Of a DNA stretch of 64,000 nt, positions 12,080-25,849 are shown one piece after another; position 1 is the stretch's first letter, and each line of letters starts with the position of its first letter. The position numbers were made by a program, and so were the translations under genes. Origin of the DNA: Nageia nagi (Eukaryota; Pinophyta); the NCBI GenBank assembly GCA_050084985.1, contig JBITNC010000001.1, positions 120,838,001 to 120,902,000 of the forward strand, given 5' to 3'. A model generated the notes under the pieces. That model was not told the origin of the DNA. It searched no databases and saw only the letters and a list, made by a program, of their open reading frames with translations.

Positions 12080-13000
12080 GATTAAAATCTATCTTTTCAA
12101 TAATTTCCTCAAAATTATCCTCAATATCATCCTCATGAGTAGCATCTTCAAAAATATCAATTTGAATGTTGAAACTAACTCTACTGCTATCAATACTCCT
12201 CTTTATGTAGTATCCAAAGTTTGTACTAAACTTCTCATATCTTTCCTCCATCCTCCCCTAGTATCTCCATTGCTTGAGTATTCTTTTCTTTTTGCTTCAT
12301 TAGAATGTGGTAGTCCATATTATGCTCATTTATGATTAATTTCAATGTGCTATTATCCTTCAAAGCTTCTAGGTGTTTCTCCTTCACCCTAGCTACATTT
12401 AGCAAAGGGTATTTCTTGCTTTTTCAACTTGAACAACCAAGTTGTTTACTTTTTTTAAGTTATCAAAGTTGGATTGAAAAATATAGCTAAATATCATAGA
12501 TAGATAGGAAAACTAAAATTTGAAAAAAAATAATCAATTGAAACTACATTATACATACACTAAATTACTACAAAATTTTACCTCCACCACATCTTTTGTA
12601 GTTTCATTGTTTTCAATCTTTTGCATGTCAGTGGCCCAAGTGTTGTAATAGGATTGGGCCTTTCTAACTTGTTCAAAATATAATTGATGTTAATATTTTC
12701 ATATAAAGAATCAAATTATGTTTTTTCTAATGTGTCTAGTTTAAAATATGCCACAAGCTTCTGTGAAGAATTTTCCATCTCTAAAAATTCTTTTCCCTCT
12801 TCTCATAGTTTTAAAATCTCACATTAATCTCTTTAAATAGTACTTTTCCATGAAATTCCCACATATTTGCACTCAAAATATCAGGAAGAATATAATTCTT
12901 GATTGGTGCCTTCACATTCAAGCTAACTAGGCTATCAACTATAACATATGGATCTAAATCCTCTTCCTCTTCTTCTATTGTTAAAGTTCTAGTCATGGTC
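12080..13000 (-). pseudogene. Decayed minus-strand ORF of unknown function, charged/coiled-coil-like
   Basis: Minus-strand pieces look protein-coding but broken. 12996-12811 is open for 61 codons, with an acidic IEEEEEDLDPY run and ...ILPDILSANMWEFHGKVLF. About 12690-12570 reads QVRKAQSYYNTWATDMQKIE, and 12480-12080 gives heptad-like charged sequence ending in an acidic EDATHEDDIEDNFEEIIEKI. I do not recognise a family. The orientation equals that of the surrounding element's gag, so it may be part of an extra ORF together with 14160-15642. Alternatively it belongs to an unrelated insertion. Confidence 0.35.
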
Positions 13001-13699
13001 TGTTGTGTTACTAACTATGGAGGATTGTAACTTGTAGTAGCTTTATGTTGATTATCTTTCCCTATGCCATCACCATGTATGGTACCTTTCTCTTCTACTA
13101 TTCCCTGTAGGTAATCCTCATCAATTTTCAATGTACAAAGACTTATTGTATTACATGCCATTGAATTTACATTTGTTAATGTGAAATTTGAGACATTGTT
13201 AATTATTGAAATATTGTATGAGTTAGAATATTTTGATTTGATTATTATTATACTTCTCCCTCTTTAACTCAATGTATCCCTTCCACCAGCTAAAACATTC
13301 TACAAAATATCTGGTGGAATCTATTTTCATCTTGGTTATACTTATACCTGGCCTCTCATTGGTGGAATGAAGGAGGAATCATTGCTTGCAAAATGATAGA
13401 TTGCTTTAGAGAAATTGAAATATCAGACACCCACCTTCAAAATTTTAAATTTATGTATTAAATATTACATACAACAATGCAAATAATAAGAAATATGAAA
13501 TGGTTTAAAGTTATTCATCTAAGACTAATTTGCTTACCTTCTTGATCCAAGACTTGTGTGGAAGGGGCCTTTGTTACTTGCACTAGTGGTGGTGGACCCA
13601 TATTTGTATCTGTAATCAATTAATAATTCCAAAAAATATTTAGAAACTAGAAATATTAACACAAAATGCATAAATGACTATATGTTTTTAAAAATAGAT
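13001..13699. other. Unassigned spacer
   Basis: Nothing recognisable. It is somewhat richer in pyrimidine tracts than its surroundings. Confidence 0.25.
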
Positions 13700-14060
13700 T
13701 ATCATTTATGCATTAATGATCACCACTGCATTGACGATCATCTATAAGATTGCACTAATAATCATCTATGAGATCTTACAAATGATCATTAGTGAGATTA
13801 AACTATCGCTTATTTGTGAGATCACACAAATGATCATTAGTATGATCACATAGATGATCATTATTATGATCACATAGATGATAATTAGTGTGATCGCATA
13901 GATGATCATCTATGTCATTTCACATATGATCATTAGTGTGATCATACTAATGATAATCATTGTGATCATACTAATGATCATAAGTGCGATCTCATAGACA
14001 ATAATATTTATGATCACACTAATGATCATCTATGTAATGACACATATGATAATCCATCTA
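13700..14060. repeat. Minisatellite C, 24-bp unit
   Basis: About fourteen tandem units of TATGATCACATAGATGATCATTAG type, exact 24-bp spacing over most of the run. The unit is rich in the palindromes TGATCA and ATGATCAT, so single strands could fold. It shares the GATGATCATC core with arrays A and B. Confidence 0.85.
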
Positions 14061-14159
14061 TAAAATAAGTTTGATAATCTATCCAAAACATTCTTTAGGG
14101 CTTGTATGTTGTTCAAAGAAAGAATGATTACCTGGAATAAAAGTTTTCTGTTGTGGCAA

Positions 14160-15642
14160 TTATTTAACTTCATTATCATCATCATCAATATTTATTTTAT
14201 TATTTTGTTTGTTTAAAGGAGATAGGTTCTGATTATGGTATGACATAGCAAAGTTTTCTACAAAATAGAAGATGACTTGTGCATTTCTCCTACACTCCTT
14301 CAAATATTTCCTCAACAATGGTGAACCAATTTCCCCTTGGGAATCTCCCATATCTTCAAGCTGCATTCCTCTAATTACATCATGTATGGGAAAGGTTGAA
14401 TCTATTTCTTTTCTTTGCATTAAAGATTAACAAAAATTTCAATGAATCAAAAATTATTTTACCTAGATTCTCCAATTCAAAAATACAATAAACAATTAAC
14501 ACATCAATTAAAAAAAGAAAAACACATTCAATTACATGCACTTCCTCTAGGTAAAGACCAATGATTTCAATTGAATATGAGCAATTATTGGAGGTGGAAT
14601 GTTTTGTAGGCTATAAAAAGCCTCATAATATAATGCAAGAAAATAATTATAGCTAGACAAGAGCACATTTTGAGAGCTTGACATTTTCATAGTGAAAATA
14701 TCATATCTGATCCTATTTGAAATGTAAGAGCACTAATCAATGTTTCTATGCTCAATACATATAAGAATGTAATAAATGCCCCAAAAAGTAATATCCAAAG
14801 CTTTACCCTATAAAATTATTCTATCTTGAAAGAACTCGATGATAGCCTTCATTAAAGGGTTCTGGACATCTTGCATACTGAGGCCCCTTCTTAAGGGATT
14901 ATGGCTAACTATAAAAAATCATACTACACCATAAATTATGATAAGAAACTAAGCCATATTACAAAAGTGACATAAAAAATAAAAAATTTGTTAAAATTAT
15001 AATAAATTAAAATGAGACTTGATAAACTAAAAATCCTTTCACTTGTCAAACATTCTTCCTAGACACCATAGTTTATTTCTAGATGTATTTTATCTTTATC
15101 ATTTAAAAGAGTTTCCTTCGTATTGATAGGATCCTTAGCATCCTTGTATGATAAACCATTCAACCTATGTACATCAAATGGTTTAATAGAGAATGAATTA
15201 GCTTTTCCATGGACCCTCATTGTAATAATTAAGTTTTCATTATCAAATGAGTTGATAATTGCATCCAAAAGAGGAATATCATTTGGAAATGTGCCCATTG
15301 AAATGAATGTCATAAGGCTAGATTCTTGTAGCCAACTAAATTCATGTCTAGGAGTGGTAATAATATTCAAAACTTGGGGTAAATAAGATTCTTGTAATTG
15401 TACAATGGTAGTTGATCCTAGGAAGGAGCATTGTATGTTGACATGGTGGTCTTGTGCAGTGAGGACTTGAGGAAAGGGAGGATTTGTAATATAGGAGGGA
15501 AAGGAATGACTTGGAAATTTGCATGGGGAAAGGAGGGGCAAGGGGGCATAGAGGTAACTACATATCCAAAGATTTGAAGCATTGAAATGAGGTGAAAATG
15601 ATCTACAAAAGGCCTTTTATAAGAATTGACATGTGTTAGCAT
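14160..15642 (-). pseudogene. Decayed minus-strand ORFs of unknown function, possibly PMD-like
   Basis: Two open pieces on the minus strand. 15541-15059 (160 codons) contains LLDAIINSFDNENLIITMRV and then SIKPFDVHRLNGLSYKDAKD. That spacing (predicted strand, then 'I...DV..L.GL') is reminiscent of the PMD-type N-terminal module and of the domain at 60.6-60.8 kb, but the similarity is weak. 14420-14160 (86 codons) is charged and ends in NKINIDDDDNEVK. Separation by several hundred non-coding bases means either introns or decay. Function unknown; it is in the same sense as the gag at 18.5-20.7 kb. Confidence 0.35.
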
Positions 15643-15689
15643 TTATTATGTATGATCATATTTAATACCTTTTTTTGAAGAGTCATTTT

Positions 15690-15920
15690 GTTTAAAACAT
15701 AGATGATTGATAGCACAAATATATTCATGATCATCTGGATAAAAGTGCATACGAGCATTTGTATAAAAGTGCATATGACCATATACACTTTTCTATAGAT
15801 AATCATTTGTACTTTTCTACATATGATCATTTGTACTTTTCTATAGAAGATTTTCTATAATTTTCTACATATGATCATATGTACTTGTATGAATTTGATT
15901 ATTTGTGTGAAAGAGTAGAC
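15690..15920. repeat. Minisatellite D, 24-bp unit
   Basis: About nine units of GATCATTTGTACTTTTCTACATAT type with a 24-bp period; the left units carry GTATAAAAGTGCATA instead. Fourth array with this period in 8.4 kb. Confidence 0.8.
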
Positions 15921-15979
15921 AATCATCACCATATATTGGAGTTAAATTGTCCATATTTAAGAATCAATCATCATAATTT

Positions 15980-17600
15980 CATAAGACTTTTCGCCATGAC
16001 TTCAAATCATGTTCACCAAAATTTGAAAAATAATTACCATCGTTCGTTATGCATAATGATAAGTAGAATTGATTAGATGAGCTATCACACTAGCTAATGA
16101 GGATTCATGACTATGATTGGGAGAAAAGAGTTGTTTATGTTTACAAAATGTACCAATTTGAGCTAGATGATCATAGTCTACATCTTCTCATTGCTTTAGT
16201 ACTTATCATATTATTTTGTCCCAATAATAATAATTCCACATTTTCCTATGGTTTGATTTAGATAGTTAAAGATATTTATTCCCAAGGGAGTGTCTTTGCA
16301 TGGGGTCCATGCATGCTAACTCAACTTTATCAAGATTTCCACCATAATGTGACTATGGGAAAATCCAATGTTACTATTGCTCACAACATATTACTACAAG
16401 CATGGATGTATGAGCACATTATTGTATTTAATTTAGTTGGATTAGAGCATGCTCAATCTAATGATACAAATCCTATAATCACTTATTGAACTATAAAGGT
16501 AAAATATTACTAAGTCTCAAATGACTTGGAGATGAGGAGGAGAGATGTAGATGCTCTATAACCTGAGTACATCTTATGGTATGTATATCAAGAATATTTA
16601 TGAGATGATGATAAGCATCACCTCATTTGGATTTATTAATGCTTATTTCTCTATTCTCAAAGGAATAATATGGAGCCTTATTACTCTAATAATGTTCTAC
16701 AGTAATTTAGGATCACATGAGATATACCATTCACTCATGTGTACTATCTTTTCCAGATTATTGAGATAGCTACCCTTGTTGGAGCCATCTTGATGTTTTC
16801 CTTAAGGACCACATGGGAGGAGTTAGTATATATGGATATAGAGATATTAAACTCCCCTAGTTTGGTCACTGAATATTATTCCTAGTGGACCATTATATGC
16901 CTAGTTCCCATAGGTTTTTTGGATATGGAAGATGAGGATATGGATGTATTCTCATATGATTCTTCTTTAGATGAAGACTATATTGATGTTGAGGATGAAT
17001 AATATGAGAAGGAGGAGGTGCATATCATGAACCCTAGGTGACCACCTATTGCCCCTAGCATGTTAGCTATGAGGATTTCCTTGATTATTGATGTTATCCC
17101 TATGGTTACTTATCCTACAAGTACAAAAAAATTATAATTCATTTACAATATAGGTAGAGGACCTGAGACCATGGGTGGTTGAACTAAATGCTGGTGTGGT
17201 GATACTATAACCTTTAGAGGCTAAAATGATGATGCTCTCTACATTTATGATTAATCTACAAAGTCATCTTGCATGGGTGAAGGAGAAGAAGGATCCTTTG
17301 GAGGCTCATCTAGCTATGCTAGTTTTAAAATAGGTGTGGTAGTTCATGAGTGAATAATTAAAAAGAAATCAAAAGTATCAATATCAAATTGCAAGGCTAA
17401 AAGTGAAATATGCTAGCTTGAAGTAGAGGGTGATGGCTATTAGGTTGAGTGTTAGTGGAATATTGTGTATTACCACTAGCATGTCTAAGTGAGAGTAGTG
17501 TTAAAAGGGGTGAAAGAGATGATAGTAGTGATCTCCTAGCTACATCAGGCATATGCAGGTACTTATGCTATTTGAACCATAATTTTTATTATATATATAT
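15980..17600 (+). pseudogene. PMD ORF remnant, antisense in element E2
   Basis: Plus-strand translation gives YDWEKRVVYVYKMYQFELDD (about 16112-16170), then VFAWGPCMLTQLYQDFHHNV and ILLQAWMYEHIIVF (16290-16440). The 'AW...L.QLY.D' and 'L..W.YEHI' blocks are the C-terminal half of the PMD. They match the minus-strand PMD of E1, which has AWCLTILVQLYHDLHSF and ILYVWAYDHIGI. An acidic stretch, MEDEDMDVFSYDSSLDEDYI, follows at about 16925-17000, then a charged coiled-coil-like tail to about 17450. In-frame stops make it a pseudogene, and the FHLP.GE half was not found. It runs opposite to the gag at 18.5-20.7 kb. Confidence 0.65.
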
Positions 17601-18485
17601 TTTAGTTTTATGGTATACATATTATGTTTATAAATAAATGCTTATTTAGTTTTGCTATTTCGTTATTTTTGTCTATGAATGCAATGCAAATGTGATCTAA
17701 ATGATGCATAAAATATGAAAAAGTACAATAAAAAATGTGAATGTATAAAGTAAATTTACAATTTTGAATTTTGTATAACATGGAATGTAAGGACAACAAG
17801 CATAAAATATAATACCAATATTAATCTCCATGAAGTAATCAATTTGTTATTTGAAACATAAATGAATACTCCTTTTATTTTTATTATAAATTAGGAAAAG
17901 TAATGGCATGCATGTCATACCTTCAATAATATGGGTTACGAATTATGTAAAAAGAAAACATAAGAGAACAAATGTATGAAGCAAATCATATTTAGGAACT
18001 CAAAAAGGAAAACAAATCATTAGGTAGGAAAAATGTGCAATATAAAAATGAAAAAAAAAAAACAAGAAGTGAAATACATACAAAAATACAAAAAAGAAAA
18101 TAAAAAGAGTTTAACCAATGATAGGATAAACATGAGTATGTTTGTTAATCCATTTGGATTTGTATGAAGTTGATATGAATATAGATACCTTTTTTATGGA
18201 AGGATGTATGGAGTGGACATTGTCTTGATAGTGATGAACAGTGTGGGAACCATGAAACTAAGGGAATTCATTGTTGTTACTTGGGAAGCTACTTGATTTT
18301 GTTAATTCAAAGGATTGACATGATCCATTTGACCTGAAATATTTATGAAAATGATATCTCAAAGAATCAAAAGTTCTTATCATTCTAGTTAGACCCTTAA
18401 GTTACTAATGTGGTCAAGATCGAGGGTTTATGAAGATATCCAATTATTAATTATGAGGTTGAACTGGGCCATTATCATTAGATAT
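17601..18485. other. Unassigned spacer between antisense PMD and gag of E2
   Basis: AT-rich with poly(A) runs around 18050. I see no recognisable coding sequence. Confidence 0.3.
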
Positions 18486-20700
18486 CTATTTTGGTGGTTC
18501 ATCATCAATATTTATTTCCTTTTGATCAATATGATCTTGAATAATCTGTCTTAAATGCCTACAATTTTTGGTTAGATGATCAAGATTTCTATGATAATTA
18601 CAAACTTCTTCAAACCTATAGTTTTTTGGAACTTCATTTGGAAAATGATGTTGAAATATTGGTGGTAACTCAATAAGATCTTTTTCTAATAAAACATTAA
18701 GAATAGAATCCATATCTTTAATTAATTTTGTAAGCTTCCCTCTTTGTTTTTCTTTATCATGTTTTACATTTTCTAATATCAATTTATCAGAATCAACAAT
18801 AGGTTGATCTAAAACATAATGAATGGTTTTTTTAGGTTTTGATGTTGGACCAATTTTAGTGTTTTGAACAATACAAGACTCATTTTTTAGCAATCTATCA
18901 ATTATTTTACCAAAATATAAATTATCAAGATTAATAGATTCTAATTTGAATTGAGGCAACAAAGAGTCAATGAAAACATATTTTAAATCTTGTTTAGTAA
19001 TAATCACCTTATTAACATGATTCTTATAAACTTTAATAAAATCTATTAAGCTTTAATACTTTGTTATTTAATTATACACAAATATTTGTATAAGGCTTAT
19101 TCTTTGATGTGATATTTGAAATTTCCTATGAATAAATGAATAAGATAATCATAACTATCAATATTTTTTTCAAGAATAGTAAAATATAATTTGAGTGCTT
19201 TATCTTTCAAACCATGAGAAAATAATTTAGCTAACATATCATGATCATCCATAAATTCAGTAGCTTCTTCTTATAATTTTCAAACATGCATCTTAGAATC
19301 TTAAGAACAATCAAATTTAGAAAATTTAAGACTCTTTTTGCTAGTCAATATTTTGCAAGTAATTCTATCATACAAAGGCCTTTTCAAACAAAAATAATCA
19401 TCATCATTATTACCAAGCAAAGAATTTTCTAATTTCTCTACTCTTTCTTTTAAAGGGGATTCATCAATAGAAGGTGGAGTGACTATTGGCAAAGTAACTA
19501 CTCGGGTTGGTATGGGTTATTGTTCTAATTGATCTTGTTTTCCTTTTGCTTCTTTTAATTTGAAAAAAGGACTAGTTTGAGTGATTCTATGCTCTTCTAG
19601 ATTATATAATAATTTATATAAGTGATATAATCTTTGGTCATCTATGGATTTTTAAAATACTATGGATTATTGAGATTCTATTAACAAATCAATTTTAACA
19701 TTACATTCCTCAATATACTAATCACATTTCTTTTCATAATTTTATTAATAAGATTTCTAATTCTTCTCCTAGATCCTTAGGTTTGCCAAGTTTAGTTTGA
19801 ATTTTCTTATGTCTATCTTATTTAATAACATTAGGGAACATACCTGAATTTACTTGTTCATGTTATAATGGATAAGATGATAGAGCATCCTCACAACATA
19901 TTACCCTTGGAGATCATCCAAATATTCTAGGATTTTTTAGAGGTTGTGAATTATCAAAATTTATATTGTGATTGTAGTCAAGTATGATGTTGGTAGCATA
20001 TGATTTATTTGCTACAAATATAGAGATCTTTCTTGAACTTTGTTGATCATAATTAAATAAATAAATGATGGATTGTAGAGTTTTTGTCTCCTCATTTATA
20101 GCTATAATCTCATGTTTGGTTACAATATTCAAAATAACTTGAAAATTATTAGTAACATAATATTCCAATCAATCATCAAGAGGCATTAATTCCATCAAAG
20201 ATTCAATATTAAAAGGAATAAAATTAAGATCATCTATCTAGGTTTAGATGTAGTAACATGATATTCTAAATTAATACTTCCAAATTCATTTTCAAAATTA
20301 GTGTCAACCTTATATGTATTAGGTGTTTTAAGGTGTTTTACCAACTATGCTCATACTTGAAATAGTAGACTCAAATTATTCCTTTTTAGCATTTTCAAAT
20401 CTATTATTACTTTCTTCATCAGTCATCATTCTAGAATTAGGATGTGGTTCTATAAAGTTTTGAGGAATATTAGGGTTAATTCATTTATTCTTTTTATTTC
20501 CTCAAAATGAACCTTTTCTTTTGTAATTTTAGGTTGTTCTTCTATAGTTATAGAATCTTTGGGGATAAAAGTAGAGTAAACCATAATATTATCTCTTTGC
20601 ATAACATGCATTCTAATAATTTTAGGAAAAGGAAGAAATAATAACTTAAAAGGATTGATAAATCCAAAGAAATGATACCCTAAAATAAAATTATGGGTTA
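18486..20700 (-). pseudogene. gag: Ty3/gypsy (Tat/Ogre-like) gag, decayed, element E2
   Basis: Structural polyprotein of an LTR retrotransposon, on the minus strand. Recognisable in order: an N-terminal acidic/linker part (20168-19914); KRPLYDRITCKILTSKKSLK followed by FSKFDCS.DSKMHV and ATEFMDDHDMLAKLFSHGLK (19400-19150), corresponding to the 'KF.G..DP..HL' to 'F..SL...A..WY' core of retrotransposon gag; and 19007-18486, open for 173 codons, with LLEKDLIELPP and CNYHRNLDHLTKNCRHLRQI, the 'C..H...GH....C..L...I' block typical of Tat-type gag. It begins just inside a PBS-like site at 20711. Several stops and frame changes. No protease, RT or integrase follows it downstream; instead the opposite-strand PMD is met. 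Confidence 0.7.
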
Positions 20701-20710
20701 TGTAAGATTA

Positions 20711-20723
20711 GTTAGGTTCACCA
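20711..20723 (-). other. Primer-binding-site-like sequence of E2
   Basis: Minus strand TGGTGAACCTAAC, preceded by TTTT, at the junction between the LTR and gag. E1 has TGGTGAACCCAATG in the same place, so the two elements probably use the same tRNA primer; I cannot name the tRNA with certainty. Confidence 0.5.
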
Positions 20724-20728
20724 AAAAT

Positions 20729-21579
<851 letters not shown>

Positions 21580-21581
<2 letters not shown>

Positions 21582-22393
21582 TATATGAATGCAATATAAA
21601 ACTCTTACCCTAAATACCCACAATAGTAGAATATGAAATGTAAATAATCAACTATTAAATATACTTGCACTTATCCATGAATTTTTTATGCAAATGTATT
21701 TATCTTTTACCTTACTTCTTATTGGCTTATTTCTCTATATTTTAATAAATATTATCAACTATGTAATTTAACATTTCATACTATGCATGATAGCCATTTT
21801 ATGCACTTGAAATCAAATTAAATAAGTCAATAGCAATCAAATTTTTGTAACAATCATGCAATCTCAAATATGATAATGAATACAAATGGAAAATACCACA
21901 ATATGTCCATCCATGTTTATGAAATTCATCACAAGAATCAATAACATATATGCAAAAAGAGGGCCAAAAATCAAATCTTCCATGTCATATATGAATGCAA
22001 TATAAAACTCTTACCCTAAATACCCACAATAGTAGAATATGAAATGTAAATAATCAACTATTAAATATACTTGCACTTATCCATGAATTTTTGATGCAAA
22101 TGTATTTATATTTTACCTTACTTTTTATTGGATTATTTCTCTATATTTTAATAAATATTATCAACTATGTAATTTAACATTTCATACTATGCATGATAGC
22201 CATTTTATGCACTTGAAATCAAATTAAATAAGTCAATAGCAATCAAATTTTTGTAACAATCATGTGCAATCTCAAATATGATAATGAATACAAATGGAAA
22301 ATACCACAATATGTCCATCCATGTTTATGAAATTCATCACAAGAATCAATAACATATATGCAAAAAGAGGGCCAAAAATCAAATCTTCCATGT
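21580..22393. repeat. Tandem duplication, two ~406-bp copies
   Basis: Copy 1 is 21580-21985 and copy 2 is 21986-22393, both starting CATATATGAATGCAATATAA and ending AAATCTTCCATGT. By eye they differ at only a handful of positions (for example a TG insertion in copy 2 near 22263), so the event is recent. No coding content is recognised. The pair lies precisely between the outer edge of LTR L3 and the first base of the E1 LTR. Confidence 0.9.
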
Positions 22394-23166
22394 TATTGCA
22401 TAAATACATTTGCTTGTACTAACATACACACCTAAAATATTTAATGCAATGATATAAATGCTTATCTTGAATATGATTATAATGTCAATATTTATTTTGA
22501 ATATATGGTTGTCTTGAATATTGTTATGTATCATGGGCTAACCCTATTTATGTAGGTACATGTCGACCTAAGGAGTAGGTCATATTCTTATCTACATAAA
22601 TAAAAATCTAATAGTAAGTCCACATAAAGGAGATAGAAGATCCCATATCTGGTCTTGGTGGTGGCAATCCTTTAGGTGTATCTTAATGTCACCATTCAAG
22701 GCTATGGTTTGTGTACTTCCTTACATGAGTTATTCTAACATTGATAATCTATATTCTAATTGAAACATCTATATCCAAATAATTGTCTCAATTTGAAAGC
22801 AAAGGACACTCTTATGAAGATTGTTGGTGCTCCTTATTCATGCTAAATACATCATCTATGCTCCTCTTGTACAACATATAGACCACTTGTAGTCCTCTTT
22901 TCATGGTATTTCAAGTTATAGCTTTTGGAGCAGGATTACTTTGTCATCCACATATCAAATATATCATCATTCTTTGATGTCAAGTATACTTCATAAGGTA
23001 AGTATAAAAATCATAGTTTTTGATTGGTATTGTCATCCTAATTCTAGAGTGGCTATCTTCTTCATCTATTTTTCTATATGGTGTAAATTGCTATATGTAG
23101 CTAGAAACAAGTATTTTGGGTTTTGTAATTATTTATTCATTTGAATTCTCAAAATATTTATAAACA
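22391..23166 (+). repeat. 5' LTR of E1
   Basis: 776 bp, beginning TGTTATTGCATAAAT and ending ATTTATAAACA just before the PBS-like site. It aligns along its length with 29358-30159, apart from a ~25-bp deletion near the start. Shared landmarks include the GGTACATGT(C/T)GACCTAAGGA block and the CCATATCTGGTCTTGGTGGT block. Confidence 0.85.
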
Positions 23167-23167
23167 T

Positions 23168-23184
23168 TTGGTGAACCCAATGTG
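23168..23184 (+). other. Primer-binding site of E1
   Basis: TTGGTGAACCCAATGTG, two bases after the LTR end. Similar to TGGTGAACCTAAC in E2 on the minus strand. Starts with TGG as expected for pairing to a tRNA CCA end; the tRNA is not identified. Confidence 0.55.
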
Positions 23185-23203
23185 AAACTTAAGTTCTAAA
23201 AAT

Positions 23204-25220
23204 ATGAATAATTCATTAGATATTTTACCATTAAATCAATCAAATCGTGAGCCAATTAAAAGAAAAAGGAAATCATGGAAAGGCATAACATAAATAAGAA
23301 AAAGTGCTAGGTTAAATAAAGATAGTGTCCCTTTGGCTATTGAAACCAATTTTTTTGATGATGAATCTTATCATGGAGATTCTAAAGACAATGATAACCC
23401 TAATAAAATAAGCATAAATATAATAGATGATGAATCCTATCAAGGGGACTCAAAAAATAATGAGATCCCTAAAGAAGGAATAATCCAACCTTTGGAAAAT
23501 AAATTGCAATTAGCCCTTTATCGATCTAAAAAATCTAGTAATCTAAACCTTACGAAAGATAAATTAGGGTTAGTGAAAGAATTCATAAAACTCCCTAGGA
23601 TATTTTATAGGTTTACCAAAGATCCTACCATAGATCATTCATTACATATCATTTATGAATTTTTGACCATAAGTAGTTCTAGGTCACCTTCTAGGATACT
23701 GCTTGTTAACCCACCCCTTTTATTGTACCCCTTAACAAATCAATTCAGGACTACCCATGGTTTAAATCTTATTGAAATGGACCACCCACGACCCATTTTT
23801 TCTATGAAGAGCCATGTGAATTTTTTTATGCTTTTTCCTTTCATCCTTAAGTCAAACCTTTATCAATCTTCATCATCCTTAACACTTGCAAAAAATTTAA
23901 AAAGTCATGAACTGATAACACTAGAAGAGGCTAATTATGAACTTTTAGATGATGAGATGATAGAATTTGATGATGAGTTAGATAGTGAAATAGAAATAGA
24001 ACTTGAAATTGATCCTCTGGCACAAGGACTTATCAATGCTTACCCTTACTAGTGAAATAGAGTAAGTACACAATCCTATCGAAAAGCTCAATTATGTGTA
24101 AGACAAGTAATTATAAGAGAGTTAGATAATCAACTAATTCAAGAATGGAGAGATCAAAATGGGAGATTCACTCTTAAAACACCTAAATATGAGAATGAGA
24201 AATAAACCAAAAAACCTGATCCCCTAGAGAAAGAGAAAAATAATAACAATATAACTATGCAAAATGAAAAAGAAAAATTAGAGAAAATAATGGACCAACT
24301 AAAAATAGTGGTTGAATAACTAAACAAGCTAACGTTATTAAGTAAAGAAAAAGAGGGTGAATAATTAAATGAAAGGCATCCCTTTTGTGCAAAAATAAAA
24401 GGCAAAACATGCAAAGGGGAAGACATAGATTTCAATAAATATGATGGCATTAGTAATCTAAGAATACACATCATAATCTTTGAGGAAGTAGCTTTTAACC
24501 ATCAGTATGATGCAGATATGTTAGCATGATTATTTCAACTTAGTTTAGGGAAGGAAGCTTTGAATGGTTTTACAGTCTTGAAAATCAAAGTATCACTAGC
24601 TATGAGCAATTAAAATAAGAGCTCATAAATCAATATCAACACAACATAAAAAGAAAACTAACCCTTATTGCTTTAGCGAGAATGAGATAAGGTGAGAACC
24701 AATCATTTAATGAATTTGTAAAAGCATGGAAGAAAATAGCCACATTCATAAATTTGAATGAAAAATAGCTAAAGCACATGTTGATAAAATCCATTAGAGA
24801 TGAGATGATATTGGAATTTTTTAACTATATAGAGAAACCCCTCTCTAAGATGATTATGTCCATGATTCAAAAAGAGAAGCACCCAGTGAAAATTGGTTCT
24901 TGGAAATTTAATAGAGAATAAAGGAAACCATTAACTATGAAAATGATAGCAATAATTACAATAGTAAAAGAAATGCCTTGTCCATCCAAGTATAAAACCC
25001 TTAGAGTATACACCAAGATTAAGGAAGACCATGATGAGTTGTTACAATCATTACTTCAAAAAGGTTTGATTCAACTACCACCCATAAGCCAAAAAGCCAT
25101 TGATACTGTAGAAGGATTTTGTGGGTATCATAGAGTTCATAGACATAAAACATGTGAATACAAAAAGTTTAAAGATATCATCTAAGAGTTAGTAGATAAA
25201 AAAGTAATATCATTCAAAAA
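23204..25220 (+). pseudogene. gag: Ty3/gypsy (Tat-like) gag, decayed, element E1
   Basis: The first ATG at 23204 opens a frame (MNNSLDILPLNQSN...) that has one in-frame TAA at 23291 and then stays open to 24052. This N-terminal region is acidic, with two 'DDESY.GDSK.N..P' repeats. After further stops the same protein continues: a coiled-coil-like lysine/glutamate stretch (24190-24360), then PFCAKIKGKTCKGEDIDFNK, YDGISNLRIHI and ADMLA.LFQLSLGKEALNGF (24375-24570), the gag core. 24990-25200 gives LLQKGLIQLPPISQ and FCGYHRVHRHKTCEYKKFKD, the conserved 'L...LIQLPP' and 'C.YH...H....C..FK.II' block, also present in the E2 gag. Role: assembly of the retrotransposon particle. Inactive through stops. 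Confidence 0.75.
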
Positions 25221-25849
25221 TAAGAAGAAAAAGAAAAGACTCATGTACATGTAGATCATGAGAAATTGGGGATTTACAAGAACCCCATGCCATAGAACAA
25301 TGCAAGAATATTGTATACATAAGGAAATATGATGAAAGAGCCCACTATCATAGGGGCACAATAAGGAAAGCAATGAAATGAAGCTAGTATAAATGGGGGC
25401 ACAAGGTCATCTGGCTATGTCATTTAGTAAACATGCATGATCATACTAACACTAGTGGAATTGATAGTAGGAAAGATGAACTAATTAATGTCATGATGGA
25501 AAAATGGGGGATCATTTTGACATCATAACAAGTGCTAACATTCTATTTTGTTAGAAATGTACTGCCCATGATCCTCTTTCATAGATAGATTTTGTCAAAC
25601 TAAAAATTAATGAATGTACCTTTGTGTGGAGTTTTTGCTCCTAGATCACTATATCTTTACAGGCCTCTTGGTGTAGAGTTTTACCTCTCATACTTATCAT
25701 AAATACATGTCACAAACAATAAAGAAAAGAAATAAAAATTCATCTTTTATATATCATAAGGTCAATCATTTTACAAAATCTCAACATGGCTAAGTGATCA
25801 TCATATATCTAGAACTATCATCTCCTTTAAGGACCTCCTCCCCCTATGC
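25221..25849. other. Linker between gag and antisense PMD of E1
   Basis: I see no recognised coding sequence. A stray copy of the 40-bp minisatellite unit (GCCTCTTGGTGTAGAGTTTTA) lies at about 25662-25690, nearly 3 kb away from the main array. Confidence 0.4.
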
